Shown one piece after another: positions 1-6,873 of a stretch of 10,425 bases of DNA. Each line of letters starts with the position of its first letter. Positions within the stretch are counted from its first letter, which is position 1. This stretch comes from Limnobacter sp. (lineage in GTDB: Bacteria > Pseudomonadota > Gammaproteobacteria > Burkholderiales > Burkholderiaceae_B). The notes beneath the pieces were generated by a model. The model made no database searches. It was not told the DNA's origin and worked only from the letters and a program-made list of their open reading frames with translations. The position numbers and the translations under genes were made by a program. Location: assembly GCA_012032215.1 (NCBI GenBank), contig JAAURO010000031.1, positions 1 through 10,425 of the forward strand. The letters are read 5' to 3'.

Positions 1-1
1 T

Positions 2-580
2 GATCGCCTGCGTTTTGTGGCCGAACGTGCAGAAGTAGGCGAGCGGCGCGAAGCCTTGTTTGCCGTCACTATTCCCGAAGAACGCGGCAGCTTCAGGCGG
101 TTTTGCGAATTGCTGGGCCCCAGAAACCTGACCGAGTTTAATTACCGCATGTCAGACAGCGACAAAGCCAATATTTTTGTGGGCCTGCAAACCCGCACAC
201 GCGAAGAAGCCACCGAACTGCTAAGCACCTTTCAGCAAGCCAACTTTGAGGCGCTTAACCTCACCGATGACGAAATGGCCAAAACGCACCTGCGCCACAT
301 GGTGGGTGGACGCAACCAGATAGCTGCCCAGGAAGTGCTGTACCGCTTTGAGTTTCCAGAACGCCCCGGCGCACTGATTAAATTTTTAACCAGCCTGAAC
401 CCGAGCTGGAACATCAGCCTGTTTCATTACCGCAACCATGGCTCGGACTATGGCCGTATTCTGGTGGGCATACAGGTGCCTACCGGGCAAGAAGAACAAC
501 TGCGGAAATTTGTTGACGGCCTAGGCTACCGCGCATGGGAAGAAACCAGCAACCCGGCCTACAGATTGTTTTTGGCTTAG
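2..580 (+). CDS. ilvA: Threonine ammonia-lyase (threonine deaminase), C-terminal regulatory part; 5' end outside window
   Basis: This is the 3' end of biosynthetic threonine deaminase, which converts threonine to 2-oxobutanoate and ammonia in the first committed step of isoleucine synthesis. Only the regulatory part is present; the PLP-binding catalytic domain lies upstream of the window. The open frame runs from base 2 with no start (it reads DRLRFVAERAEVGERREALF), so the GTG at 17 is an internal valine codon. Two tandem ACT-like units are visible. The first begins near ALFAVTIPEERGSFRRFCEL and the second near VLYRFEFPERPGALIKFL. Each ends in a matching IFVGLQ or ILVGIQ strand, as in long IlvA proteins that are feedback-inhibited by isoleucine. 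The protein ends in NPAYRLFLA, a typical IlvA C-terminus, with TAG at 578-580. The next gene converges on it with only 6 bp between the stop codons and no terminator hairpin visible. The family call is secure. Confidence 0.95.
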   Translation, partial: DRLRFVAERAEVGERREALFAVTIPEERGSFRRFCELLGPRNLTEFNYRMSDSDKANIFVGLQTRTREEATELLSTFQQANFEALNLTDDEMAKTHLRHMVGGRNQIAAQEVLYRFEFPERPGALIKFLTSLNPSWNISLFHYRNHGSDYGRILVGIQVPTGQEEQLRKFVDGLGYRAWEETSNPAYRLFLA

Positions 581-586
581 CTGTTT

Positions 587-1860
587 TTAAGCATGACGGT
601 TTGTGGGTTGCGTGTTTTTGGCATGGGTGCAGCCTTCTTGGCGCACCCACACGATGCAGGCCAGCACAAACACAAAACCAAAAAAACTGTGTAAAAATTT
701 CGGTCCGAAATTAAGGGTAAGTCCATTGATGGTGTACACCACCGAAGTACAAAAGCCTAAATACAGAATGGCCGCGTCTTCAAAAGCCAATGCCTTCAGC
801 TGCATAAACGACACCCCGGAAAACCAGCGCAGCGGCAGCAAAAACAAAAACAGGGTGAGCAACATGCCCACCACACCGTGGGTCAGCAACCGGTCTAAAA
901 AAGTGATTGTGTATGCCAGAATGCAGCCACATTTTGCTGCGAAGCCGGGGGTTTGGTACAACTCGGTAAGCCCCCTTTCGCGCACCATTTCGAACTGCGC
1001 GGCCTCGCCGTAGCCCACCAGCGGATGCTCAGCGGCGGCAGCCAAAGCACCGTGGTACAGAGAAAGCCGAATGCCCGTTGAGGTGTCTTTGTTAAGCCCC
1101 GCCACCCAATCCTGAAACTCCTTCCCAGCCTCTTGCACACGGCTTTCCACCTTCACGCTGACATGCAACAGCACCGCACCCAACAGTACTGCACCCACCA
1201 AGGCCACAAGCTGGCGCTTAAATCCAGGCAATCGGTATACAATTAAAAGCACCACGCCTACCAGCACCGATGCCCAAGCAGAGCGTGTTTCGGACGCCAT
1301 GGAAATATAGCCACCGGCCAAGGCAGACACTGCCCACAACACCTTCAGCCAGCGCGAGTTGGCAGCCATGGCCAAACCACCAAAAAACAGCAGGTACAAA
1401 GCACCCACCACCCCAGCCAGATTGATGTTGAGCAAACGGGTACTGAACCGCTCTTGCCCATTGGGCAACAAACAGTGCTCGGCCAAAATCAGCAAAGGCG
1501 CACAGGCAAACAGCACCAAAAAACACCTTGAAGTGCTGCTTTTTTGGCATGCAAGAACAACAGGTACAGAGCAGGCACACAAGCAAAATATCGTGCGTTT
1601 TCAGCAAGTTGCGGCCTATTCAGCTCGCCCTGGAAGGCACCCAGCAGCAGCGTTAATAAGCCCTGGGCTGCCAGCAGAGCCGCCGCCCAATGCAAGGCGC
1701 GAGGCGCGTTGCGAATGGCTTGCACATTGCGCACCAGCCACACCAGCCCCACCAGAAACATAAAAATGACAACGGCATTGATGCTCTTTTTCAAGGCAAA
1801 TGCCATGCCAGCCAGCCCGAATACACCGAAGAGAATAGAATCAAGCTTGAAAAGCTGCAT
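587..1860 (-). pseudogene. O-antigen ligase/polymerase family membrane protein, interrupted by one frameshift
   Basis: This is a polytopic inner-membrane protein of the O-antigen ligase/Wzy type (WaaL family), which joins polymerised glycan to lipid A-core or polymerises O-units on the periplasmic side. Two overlapping frames make up one protein of about 424 residues. Frame A starts at ATG 1860 (MQLFKLDSILFGVFGLAG) and stops at 1489. Frame B is open from 1582 and ends at 587. Together they give many hydrophobic segments, a SETRSAW motif followed by a membrane helix, and a large soluble loop with LVGYGEAAQ, as expected for the Wzy_C region. One extra base in either of two six-base runs (1518-1523 or 1540-1545) restores continuity. 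The best join reads HAKKAALQGVF then LVLFACAPLL. The stop is 6 bp from the ilvA stop. The start lies 39 bp from the divergent glycosyltransferase, leaving little room for two promoters. The exact role (ligase, polymerase or glycoprotein ligase) cannot be told from sequence. Confidence 0.8.
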
Positions 1861-1899
1861 GGGTTGCCCCGGCCCTGGACTTAAAACCGTTTAATTAAA

Positions 1900-2722
1900 A
1901 TGATTATGAAAAACTATTCAGCAACCTTTGCCTGCCTGAACAAAGTGGAGTACACCCAACGCTGTGTGGAAAGCCTGCTACAGAGCAATTTTGACATGAG
2001 TCGGCTGGTAATTGTAGACAATGGCTCCACCGATGGCACCTGGCAGTACATCAACACACTCAAAGATGCACATCTGATCAAAAACAACCAGAACCTGGGT
2101 TGTGGTGTGGCCTGGAATCAGGGCGCGCTGGCACTGCAAACCGAGTGGACAGTCATCATGAACAACGACATTCTGTTTTGCCACGACTGGATAGAACAAC
2201 TGATAGCCCAAGCCGAAGCCAACAATTTGCTGGTGGCGTCGCCCTCCATGATCGAAGGCAGCCTGGATTACGACTTTCTGGCCACCGCCTGCGACTACCA
2301 GGCCCGCATGAAGAATCACACCCGCCCCGGCTATGCGCACGCTGTGTGCCTGCTGGTGCATGAATCTGTGTGGCACAAGGTGGGGTACTTCCGTGCCACG
2401 CCCAAGCTGCTTGGCTTTGAAGACACCATTTTCTTTTTTGAATGCCTGAAGCAAGGCATAGGCAACGCTGCACTGGCCAACTCGTGGATTCACCACTATG
2501 GGTCGGTAACCGTAAAATGCTGCGCGAAACCATGGGCACCAACCGCAAAGGCGGGCTAGGCAGTGCCCACAACAACCGCCTGCTCGACCAAAGCTGGCTG
2601 GCACGCAAATGGGCCAAGCACCAGCGCAAAAATTGCGTGCTGCGCAACGTGCCGAGGAACTGGAACGGTTTGGCTGTACGGTGCACTCCATTCGTAGAAA
2701 GGGCGAGGTGTTTTGGTATTGA
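1900..2722 (+). pseudogene. Family 2 glycosyltransferase, interrupted by two frameshifts
   Basis: This is a cytoplasmic GT-A fold (GT2) glycosyltransferase that probably adds a nucleotide-activated sugar to a surface polysaccharide. From ATG 1900 it shows the N-terminal nucleotide-binding motif VIVDNGSTDGT (residues 37-47), an NND triplet in the DXD position (88-90), the GFEDT catalytic-base motif (172-176) and a HHYGSVT strand (198-204). That frame then runs into an early stop at 2559. The protein continues one frame over as RKMLRETMGTNRKGGLG from 2511, and again one frame over after the A5 run at 2628-2632 as LRAAQRAEELERFG. It ends in RKGEVFWY with TGA at 2720-2722. Restoring one base near 2500-2511 and one at 2628-2632 gives about 274 residues, a normal size. 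No good Shine-Dalgarno precedes the ATG; the leader is A/T rich (ttaattaaa). The enzyme class is clear, but donor and acceptor are unknown. Confidence 0.8.
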
Positions 2723-2809
2723 GTGGGAAGCAGATTTGAGGGGAGTCGGGTTGCCAAGCGCTCGAATCCACCAAATTAAATTCTGGCCGACACCCCCGCC
2801 GTTTTCAAG
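2723..2809. other. Short convergent gap with nothing recognisable
   Basis: The 87 bp between the GT2 stop and the RgpF-like stop hold no hairpin with a T-run, no repeat and no plausible gene. Confidence 0.5.
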
Positions 2810-3814
2810 CTAATCCACTTCCAGCTTTCGGACTTTTGGCTTTCTGAATGGCTTGGGATCAACTTTTTCCCACAGCATTTTTTTAAACGCATGCCACGCA
2901 CGGGGCAATGCATCGGCCTTGGCCTGCTGGCTAAGCAGGTGCGGCGTTTCTGCACCAAAACCCAGCAAGTTTGGTGCACCGGGATTGTTTGCACCAGATA
3001 AGCCGTTGCAATACATGCCATACGCCACCGCATTTAAAAAATAGTCGGCATATACCTTGCGATTGGTTTTCACAAAAACGGTTTCAAACGGATGCGGGGT
3101 GCGGCCAAAATAGGCGCGCTCAAAAAAGGCATCGCCTCCGTGGGCCGCCGGGTTAGGGTTGGCTTCGGCTGGCAGGTGCGCGTAATTCAGCGCGTTGTAT
3201 TCTGGCATGAGGCAAGCCAGCTTGAAACCTTTGGACAGCAAGAGTTGCGACAAATGAATTTCGTAATCGACAATCAGGCGGTCTTTGGTGCAATCGCCCT
3301 GCAATGTGTAAAACCCGGCCTCGTACAAAGCAATAAGCGCTGTCTGCGACAACACGTAAGCAAAGCTTTGCACATGCGGGCACAAACCGCTGCCGCCGTG
3401 TCGGGCGCGGTAACCCGTGGTGTATTTGGAATCGGCAGGCGGCACATTGATGCTAGCCCCCACCAGCCCAACTTGTGGGTTGCTAAAGTGGCGCAAAAAA
3501 GCGTCTGTCCAGTCGGTTGGGCAATATGCGGGCAAAAAGGGCCCACGCACGGAATTGTTGATAAAAAACACATGGTCGTAGCCACCTACCCAACCGGTAT
3601 TCACCACCTGGGCATGGCCACCGTAATCGAAATTGTGGTTTTCGATGGGAATGTATTTCACGTTGGGCAATTGGGGCAAGCGAAAACTGGCCTCAGAGGC
3701 CAACAAAACCAGCACATCTGCGGAGCCTTGGCACCCGAACTGCAAAAAGTGCTTCAGGTTGTCGGCATACTGTGGGCTTGATTCATAGTAGTGATACACA
3801 ATGCAAACAGACAT
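2810..3814 (-). CDS. RgpF-like putative glycosyltransferase of surface polysaccharide synthesis
   Basis: This 334-residue protein has no signal peptide or clear membrane segment. It opens with a Rossmann-like strand (MSVCIVYHYYES). It then carries NHNFDYGGH (residues 59-67), FFINNSVRGPFLP (83-95), WTDAF (102-106), VGLVGASINVPP and a PHVQSFAYVLSQ segment. The N-x-FDYG and F-x-N-x-SVRGPFLP pattern resembles rhamnan synthesis F (RgpF) proteins and related sugar transferases, so a glycosyltransferase role is inferred from motif style and neighbours rather than proven. I chose ATG 3814 over the upstream codon at 3880 because AGGAAG (plus-strand 3819-3824) sits at Shine-Dalgarno distance and homology-like sequence starts with MSVCIVYHYY. 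The ATG overlaps the start region of the divergent methyltransferase. The gene converges on the GT2 gene with 87 bp between stops. The frame is intact. Confidence 0.6.
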   Translation of the reverse strand: MSVCIVYHYYESSPQYADNLKHFLQFGCQGSADVLVLLASEASFRLPQLPNVKYIPIENHNFDYGGHAQVVNTGWVGGYDHVFFINNSVRGPFLPAYCPTDWTDAFLRHFSNPQVGLVGASINVPPADSKYTTGYRARHGGSGLCPHVQSFAYVLSQTALIALYEAGFYTLQGDCTKDRLIVDYEIHLSQLLLSKGFKLACLMPEYNALNYAHLPAEANPNPAAHGGDAFFERAYFGRTPHPFETVFVKTNRKVYADYFLNAVAYGMYCNGLSGANNPGAPNLLGFGAETPHLLSQQAKADALPRAWHAFKKMLWEKVDPKPFRKPKVRKLEVD

Positions 3815-4475
3815 GGTTCTTCCTGAAGTAACTACACAAGGTGCCAGGCACCTGGATTTGGGCTGCGGCCCCCGGCCCAAAAACCCCTACCAGGCAGCCG
3901 AATTGCACGGGCTGGATATTTTCGCGGGCATTGCCGAGCTTGGCCCCCATTTTAAACAGGGCGATTTGATTCTGGACCCCCTGCCCTACGCCAGCAACAG
4001 TTTTGATTCGGTGTCGGCCTTTGATGTGCTGGAACACATTCCAAGAGTAGCGGTTAATTTTTCCACCCGGCAAACGGTGTTTCCGTTTATCCGGCTAATG
4101 AGTGAAATTCACCGCGTACTTAAGCCGCAAGGGCTTTTTTACGCACTGACCCCGTGCTTTCCAGCTGAAGAGGCGTTTCTGGATCCCACACACGTGAATA
4201 TTATTACCCGCAATTCCCACCTGTATTTTTGCGGGCCGGAACCTTACGCCAAGCTGTATGGCTTTGAAGGCCAGTTTGAGGCCGTGGAAGCCCGCCGTGT
4301 TTACCCCGGCTATTGTTTTAGCGCACAAAAGCCTAAATATTTCGGGTTAAAAAACTGGCACAAGCGCTGGCTAAAAAACAAGGCCAGCCATCTGGTTTGG
4401 CAACTACAGGCGGTTAAGAAGCAGGCTACACCCAGCCCCAGCGCTGCCAGTGCAGTTTCAGAAAAGCGTACGTAA
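3801..4475 (+). CDS. Class I SAM-dependent methyltransferase (methyltransferase type 11-like) of polysaccharide cluster
   Basis: This 224-residue protein has the compact class I methyltransferase core: motif I HLDLGCGPRP near residues 17-26, an acidic residue ending the next strand (LHGLDI), then SFDSVSAFDVLEHIPR and the post-motif strand LKPQGLFYALTPCFP. The H-V-L-x-P-x-G-like layout (EIHRVLKPQGL) is typical of small methyltransferases encoded with glycosyltransferases, so methylation of a sugar or glycan is likely. An in-frame stop at 3792-3794 limits the start to ATG 3801 or ATG 3813; neither has a good Shine-Dalgarno. With 3813 the two divergent genes would share the four bases CATG as both start codons. 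The C-terminal tail (QATPSPSAASAVSEKRT) is low-complexity and overlaps the end of the convergent membrane-protein gene by 50 bp. The substrate is unknown. Confidence 0.8.
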   Translation: MQTDMVLPEVTTQGARHLDLGCGPRPKNPYQAAELHGLDIFAGIAELGPHFKQGDLILDPLPYASNSFDSVSAFDVLEHIPRVAVNFSTRQTVFPFIRLMSEIHRVLKPQGLFYALTPCFPAEEAFLDPTHVNIITRNSHLYFCGPEPYAKLYGFEGQFEAVEARRVYPGYCFSAQKPKYFGLKNWHKRWLKNKASHLVWQLQAVKKQATPSPSAASAVSEKRT

Positions 4476-5487
4476 CCGGCGCGGTAATAAGGCCGGGCAG
4501 GCCAAATGCGGTTTCACCGAGAATTATGGCAATCAGCATTTCGGGCACACTGGCGCGCACGTTGCGGCCAATAATGTAGCCATTTACAAAGTATTCCACC
4601 TTGTGAATGACAAACAGAAACGTGACCGAACCCATTGCTACGAAAGGCCCGTGGCGCAGGGTAAGCACCACAATCAGAGTGTTTGCCATAATGTTGCCGG
4701 CAGCGGGAATAAGGCTGGCCACGGCGGTAAACATCAACAGCAATTCCCGGAACGGCAGCACCACATCCAGCAAGGGCAGTACGCCAAAAATAAACACCGC
4801 TGTGCAAAACGTATTCCAGGCACTCACGTACACCTGAGCCCCCATCAGCAATGTAAAGCACCGCACATACTGCTCCATGGTGCCCAACCACGCAGCTGCC
4901 AGTGGCTTGGGGTTGGGGCGGCTAGACATAAGCCCGGCAGACACACCCAGAATAAGTGCAAACACCAACTGCAGGAAAATAAAAAAGCTGGCACCGCCAA
5001 AATTGCGCATATAACCAAGGCTATCGCCCAAACCACTGCGGATGAGTTTAAAGAGGTCTTGGGGTTTGCCAGGCACCTGTTCACGAACAAAGTCGGGGAG
5101 ATTTGCAGTCAGCTGGCCCAGATTGGCAATGGCTTCTTCCACCAGTTTGGGACCTTGCTCAATTAAGGTTTGAAGCACAAAGCGCACAGCGTAGGTGAAA
5201 CCAAACACCAGCAGCACCGCCATAAGCGCCACCAGCAAAGCGGTTAAAGCCACAGGCAGACGCGAAACCAACCACTTTAAAGCGGGTTGGCGCACACGCA
5301 ACACCTTGGGTGCCAGCCAGCGGCACAGGCTGCGGTGCACAAACCGTGTCAGGGAAAAAACCACCAGCCCGGCAATCAGGCCTGTGCCAATATTCACACT
5401 GAGCATGAACACCCACAGAATAAGCAGAATGACCACACAAATGGTTTCCCACCGAAGAGAAGCCCTGTCTATTGGTGCTGGCAGCAT
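4426..5487 (-). CDS. AI-2E family transporter (YdiK/PerM-type membrane protein)
   Basis: This is an intact 353-residue polytopic inner-membrane protein of the AI-2E (autoinducer-2 exporter-like, UPF0118) family. The order fits the family. There are N-terminal paired helices (ICVVILLILWVFMLSVNIG, then a second hydrophobic stretch after a short arginine-rich turn). A helix at about residue 75-105 (ALTALLVALMAVLLVFGF) is followed by a long amphipathic region with LIEQGPKLVEEA and LPDFVREQVPG. The C-terminal helices carry the conserved SLIPAAGNIMA segment, the VEYFVNGYIIGRNV motif and LGETAFGLPGLITAPV. Most members export unknown solutes, and some work as Na+/H+ antiporters, so autoinducer transport should not be assumed. 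ATG 5487 is preceded only by a weak ACAGGC. The gene lies 92 bp downstream of the methyltransferase on the same strand and may be co-transcribed with it. Its 3' end overlaps the convergent glycan methyltransferase by 50 bp. Confidence 0.9.
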   Translation of the reverse strand: MLPAPIDRASLRWETICVVILLILWVFMLSVNIGTGLIAGLVVFSLTRFVHRSLCRWLAPKVLRVRQPALKWLVSRLPVALTALLVALMAVLLVFGFTYAVRFVLQTLIEQGPKLVEEAIANLGQLTANLPDFVREQVPGKPQDLFKLIRSGLGDSLGYMRNFGGASFFIFLQLVFALILGVSAGLMSSRPNPKPLAAAWLGTMEQYVRCFTLLMGAQVYVSAWNTFCTAVFIFGVLPLLDVVLPFRELLLMFTAVASLIPAAGNIMANTLIVVLTLRHGPFVAMGSVTFLFVIHKVEYFVNGYIIGRNVRASVPEMLIAIILGETAFGLPGLITAPVTYAFLKLHWQRWGWV

Positions 5488-5524
5488 GGTTTGCCTGTAA
5501 TAACCCGGGAGGTTTGATTCTAAC

Positions 5525-5549
5525 GTGGCTGCTTGCTAAAAACAGCCAC
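5525..5549 (-). other. Hairpin in the gap between the NPPW methyltransferase and the AI-2E family gene
   Basis: Seven-base arms GTGGCTG (5525-5531) and CAGCCAC (5543-5549) can pair across an 11-base loop that contains a T5 run when read on the minus strand. No U-tract follows the stem on the minus strand, so it is not a standard Rho-independent terminator. A competing pairing exists between CTTGCT (minus strand, 5570-5565) and AGCAAG (5537-5532). It could be an mRNA leader structure for the AI-2E gene or chance. Confidence 0.3.
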
Positions 5550-5579
5550 AGGTGCTCACAAAGCAGCAAGTGTGCACAG

Positions 5580-6713
5580 TCACACCGCCGCCTGTAACAC
5601 CCACAAGGTGGTGACTTCCTGGCAACGCGCTTCGTGCAAGATGTCGTGCTTGTCAGAGGTTTTGCGGTGAGCCGGGCGAGTGCTTGCGCGGCTTTGCACC
5701 TTCAGCCCCGCCTGCTCAAAGGCTTGTTCCAGAAAGCCCGCAGGGCGCAAACCCAAATGCTGCGCCAAATCAGAAAGCACCAGCCACACTTGACCACCGG
5801 GCTTCAAGTGAGCCTTTGCACCTTTCAAAAAGCCAAGCAGCATTTGGCTGCCGGGATCGTACATGGCAGACTCCAGGCGGCTTGCGGGCTTGGCGGGCAA
5901 CCACGGTGGGTTGCACACCAGCAGATCGGCCTGGGTATTATCGGGCGGAAACAGGTTGTGCTCTTGCAACTGCACCTGGCCTGCAATGCCAAGTTGTTGC
6001 AGGTTGCCAGCGGCGCAAACCAAGGCACGCGGCTCGGTATCGGTGGCAACTACGTGTTGCACACCGCGCAAGGCCAGCAAAGCAGCGATTACGCCGGTGC
6101 CAGTACCAATGTCGAAGGCAGTTAAGCCGGTGCTGGAATCGGGCAGTGCTGGCAAGGGGGCTTGGGCCAGTAAATCAAGGTATTCACTGCGTACCGGAGA
6201 ATACACCCCATAGGCAGGATAAATGCGGCGCTTTTGCCCCAAAGCAGGAACTTCCACCCCGTTTTTTGCCCATTCGTAAGCACCTTGAATGCCCAGAAGC
6301 TCGCGAAGCGATATCACCCGGGTTTGATCGCACAGCGGCAGCACACTGGCCAGCGCCAGCGACCAATCAGGAGCGCGGCGCAAGGGGATTTGCCAATCAG
6401 GCTGTAGCTCTACCACCAGGCGGTTCAGCAGATTTGCCCGCTGAGCCTGGTTTTGGCGGTGGCGGTTAAAACGCTCGGGCATGGTGAGTGCATTCAGAGG
6501 ATGCTTTTTAAGCCACTGTTTTTCGGCTTTGTCTACCCGGCGGCCCAAGGCAGCCAAAAGCTGCCGCGCATTGTTAAAATCGCCCCGCCACATTAAACCA
6601 ACCCCTTCGGAGGCAAGCTTGTAGGCCAGCTCGGCGGGCAGAGAGTCGTCTACGTCTTGCCAGGTTTTGGGGGCTGCAACGCCGCGTTCTGAGTACCAAA
6701 GAGAATTAATGAT
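5580..6713 (-). CDS. Class I SAM-dependent methyltransferase with NPPW motif; start codon uncertain
   Basis: This is a methyltransferase of the 'small domain' (HemK/RsmC-like) group, which methylates planar amino groups in RNA or protein; its target is unknown. Counting from ATG 6593, motif I TAFDIGTGTGV lies near residues 158-168, an acidic residue follows in VVATDTEP (about 182-188), and the catalytic NPPW motif of N-methyltransferases is at 228-231. The N-terminal third (WRGDFNNARQLLAALGRRVD) is a helical region found in Burkholderiales homologues. That similarity continues upstream of ATG 6593 through SLWYSERGVAAP and LPAELAYKLASEGVGL, so the ATG is almost certainly internal. The extended frame has no ATG, GTG or TTG before its TGA at 6734-6732. 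The best candidates are ATC 6713 or ATT 6710 behind an AGGG, giving about 377 residues. Alternatively, one base is missing from the 7-base run at 6724-6730, which would connect to a TTG further up. Function call firm, start not. Confidence 0.8.
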   Translation of the reverse strand: MINSLWYSERGVAAPKTWQDVDDSLPAELAYKLASEGVGLMWRGDFNNARQLLAALGRRVDKAEKQWLKKHPLNALTMPERFNRHRQNQAQRANLLNRLVVELQPDWQIPLRRAPDWSLALASVLPLCDQTRVISLRELLGIQGAYEWAKNGVEVPALGQKRRIYPAYGVYSPVRSEYLDLLAQAPLPALPDSSTGLTAFDIGTGTGVIAALLALRGVQHVVATDTEPRALVCAAGNLQQLGIAGQVQLQEHNLFPPDNTQADLLVCNPPWLPAKPASRLESAMYDPGSQMLLGFLKGAKAHLKPGGQVWLVLSDLAQHLGLRPAGFLEQAFEQAGLKVQSRASTRPAHRKTSDKHDILHEARCQEVTTLWVLQAAV

Positions 6714-6873
6714 GTTTGCCCTGAAAAAAACTCAATCAAATTTCAAGGTTCTGATAGTACCCCGGCAAGAAGCGACCAGTAAGCTGGCCGCTGTGGTCAG
6801 TCCGCATTTTCTTGAACCACCGCACCGCCATAGCGTGAAAGCCCCACCCAGGCGCAAACAAAAAGCACTTTAA
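6709..6873 (+). CDS. Possible small basic protein, hypothetical
   Basis: A 54-codon forward frame begins with two adjacent ATGs (6709, 6712) behind an AAAGAGAA stretch at reasonable ribosome-binding distance. It encodes a lysine/arginine-rich peptide (begins MMFALKKTQSNFKVLIVPRQ, ends PPRRKQKAL) with no signal peptide or membrane helix. It occupies nearly all of the ~155-bp gap between ppk and the methyltransferase. Its start overlaps the presumed start of the divergent methyltransferase and its TAA overlaps the convergent ppk stop by two bases. I recognise no family. It may be chance, because this gap should also hold the methyltransferase promoter. Confidence 0.28.
   Translation: MMFALKKTQSNFKVLIVPRQEATSKLAAVVSPHFLEPPHRHSVKAPPRRKQKAL

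Noticed and set aside
17..19. GTG at 17 as a gene start
   Set aside because: The frame is open to the left edge and the preceding residues (DRLRF) continue the IlvA sequence.
1978..2757. Long minus-strand open frame (259 codons) opposite the GT2 gene
   Set aside because: It is antisense to clear GT2 motifs, has no family similarity, and its length follows from codon bias of the real gene.
2740..2775. CGAATCCACCA resembling the 3' end of a tRNA
   Set aside because: No T-arm stem, anticodon arm or acceptor complement is present nearby; probably chance.
3092..3781. Long plus-strand open frame (229 codons) opposite the RgpF-like gene
   Set aside because: Shadow frame; the minus strand has the ribosome-binding site and recognisable motifs.
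4450..5166. Plus-strand open frame (238 codons) opposite the AI-2E family gene
   Set aside because: Histidine/glutamine-rich antisense of membrane helices with no plausible fold; the minus-strand gene is unmistakable.
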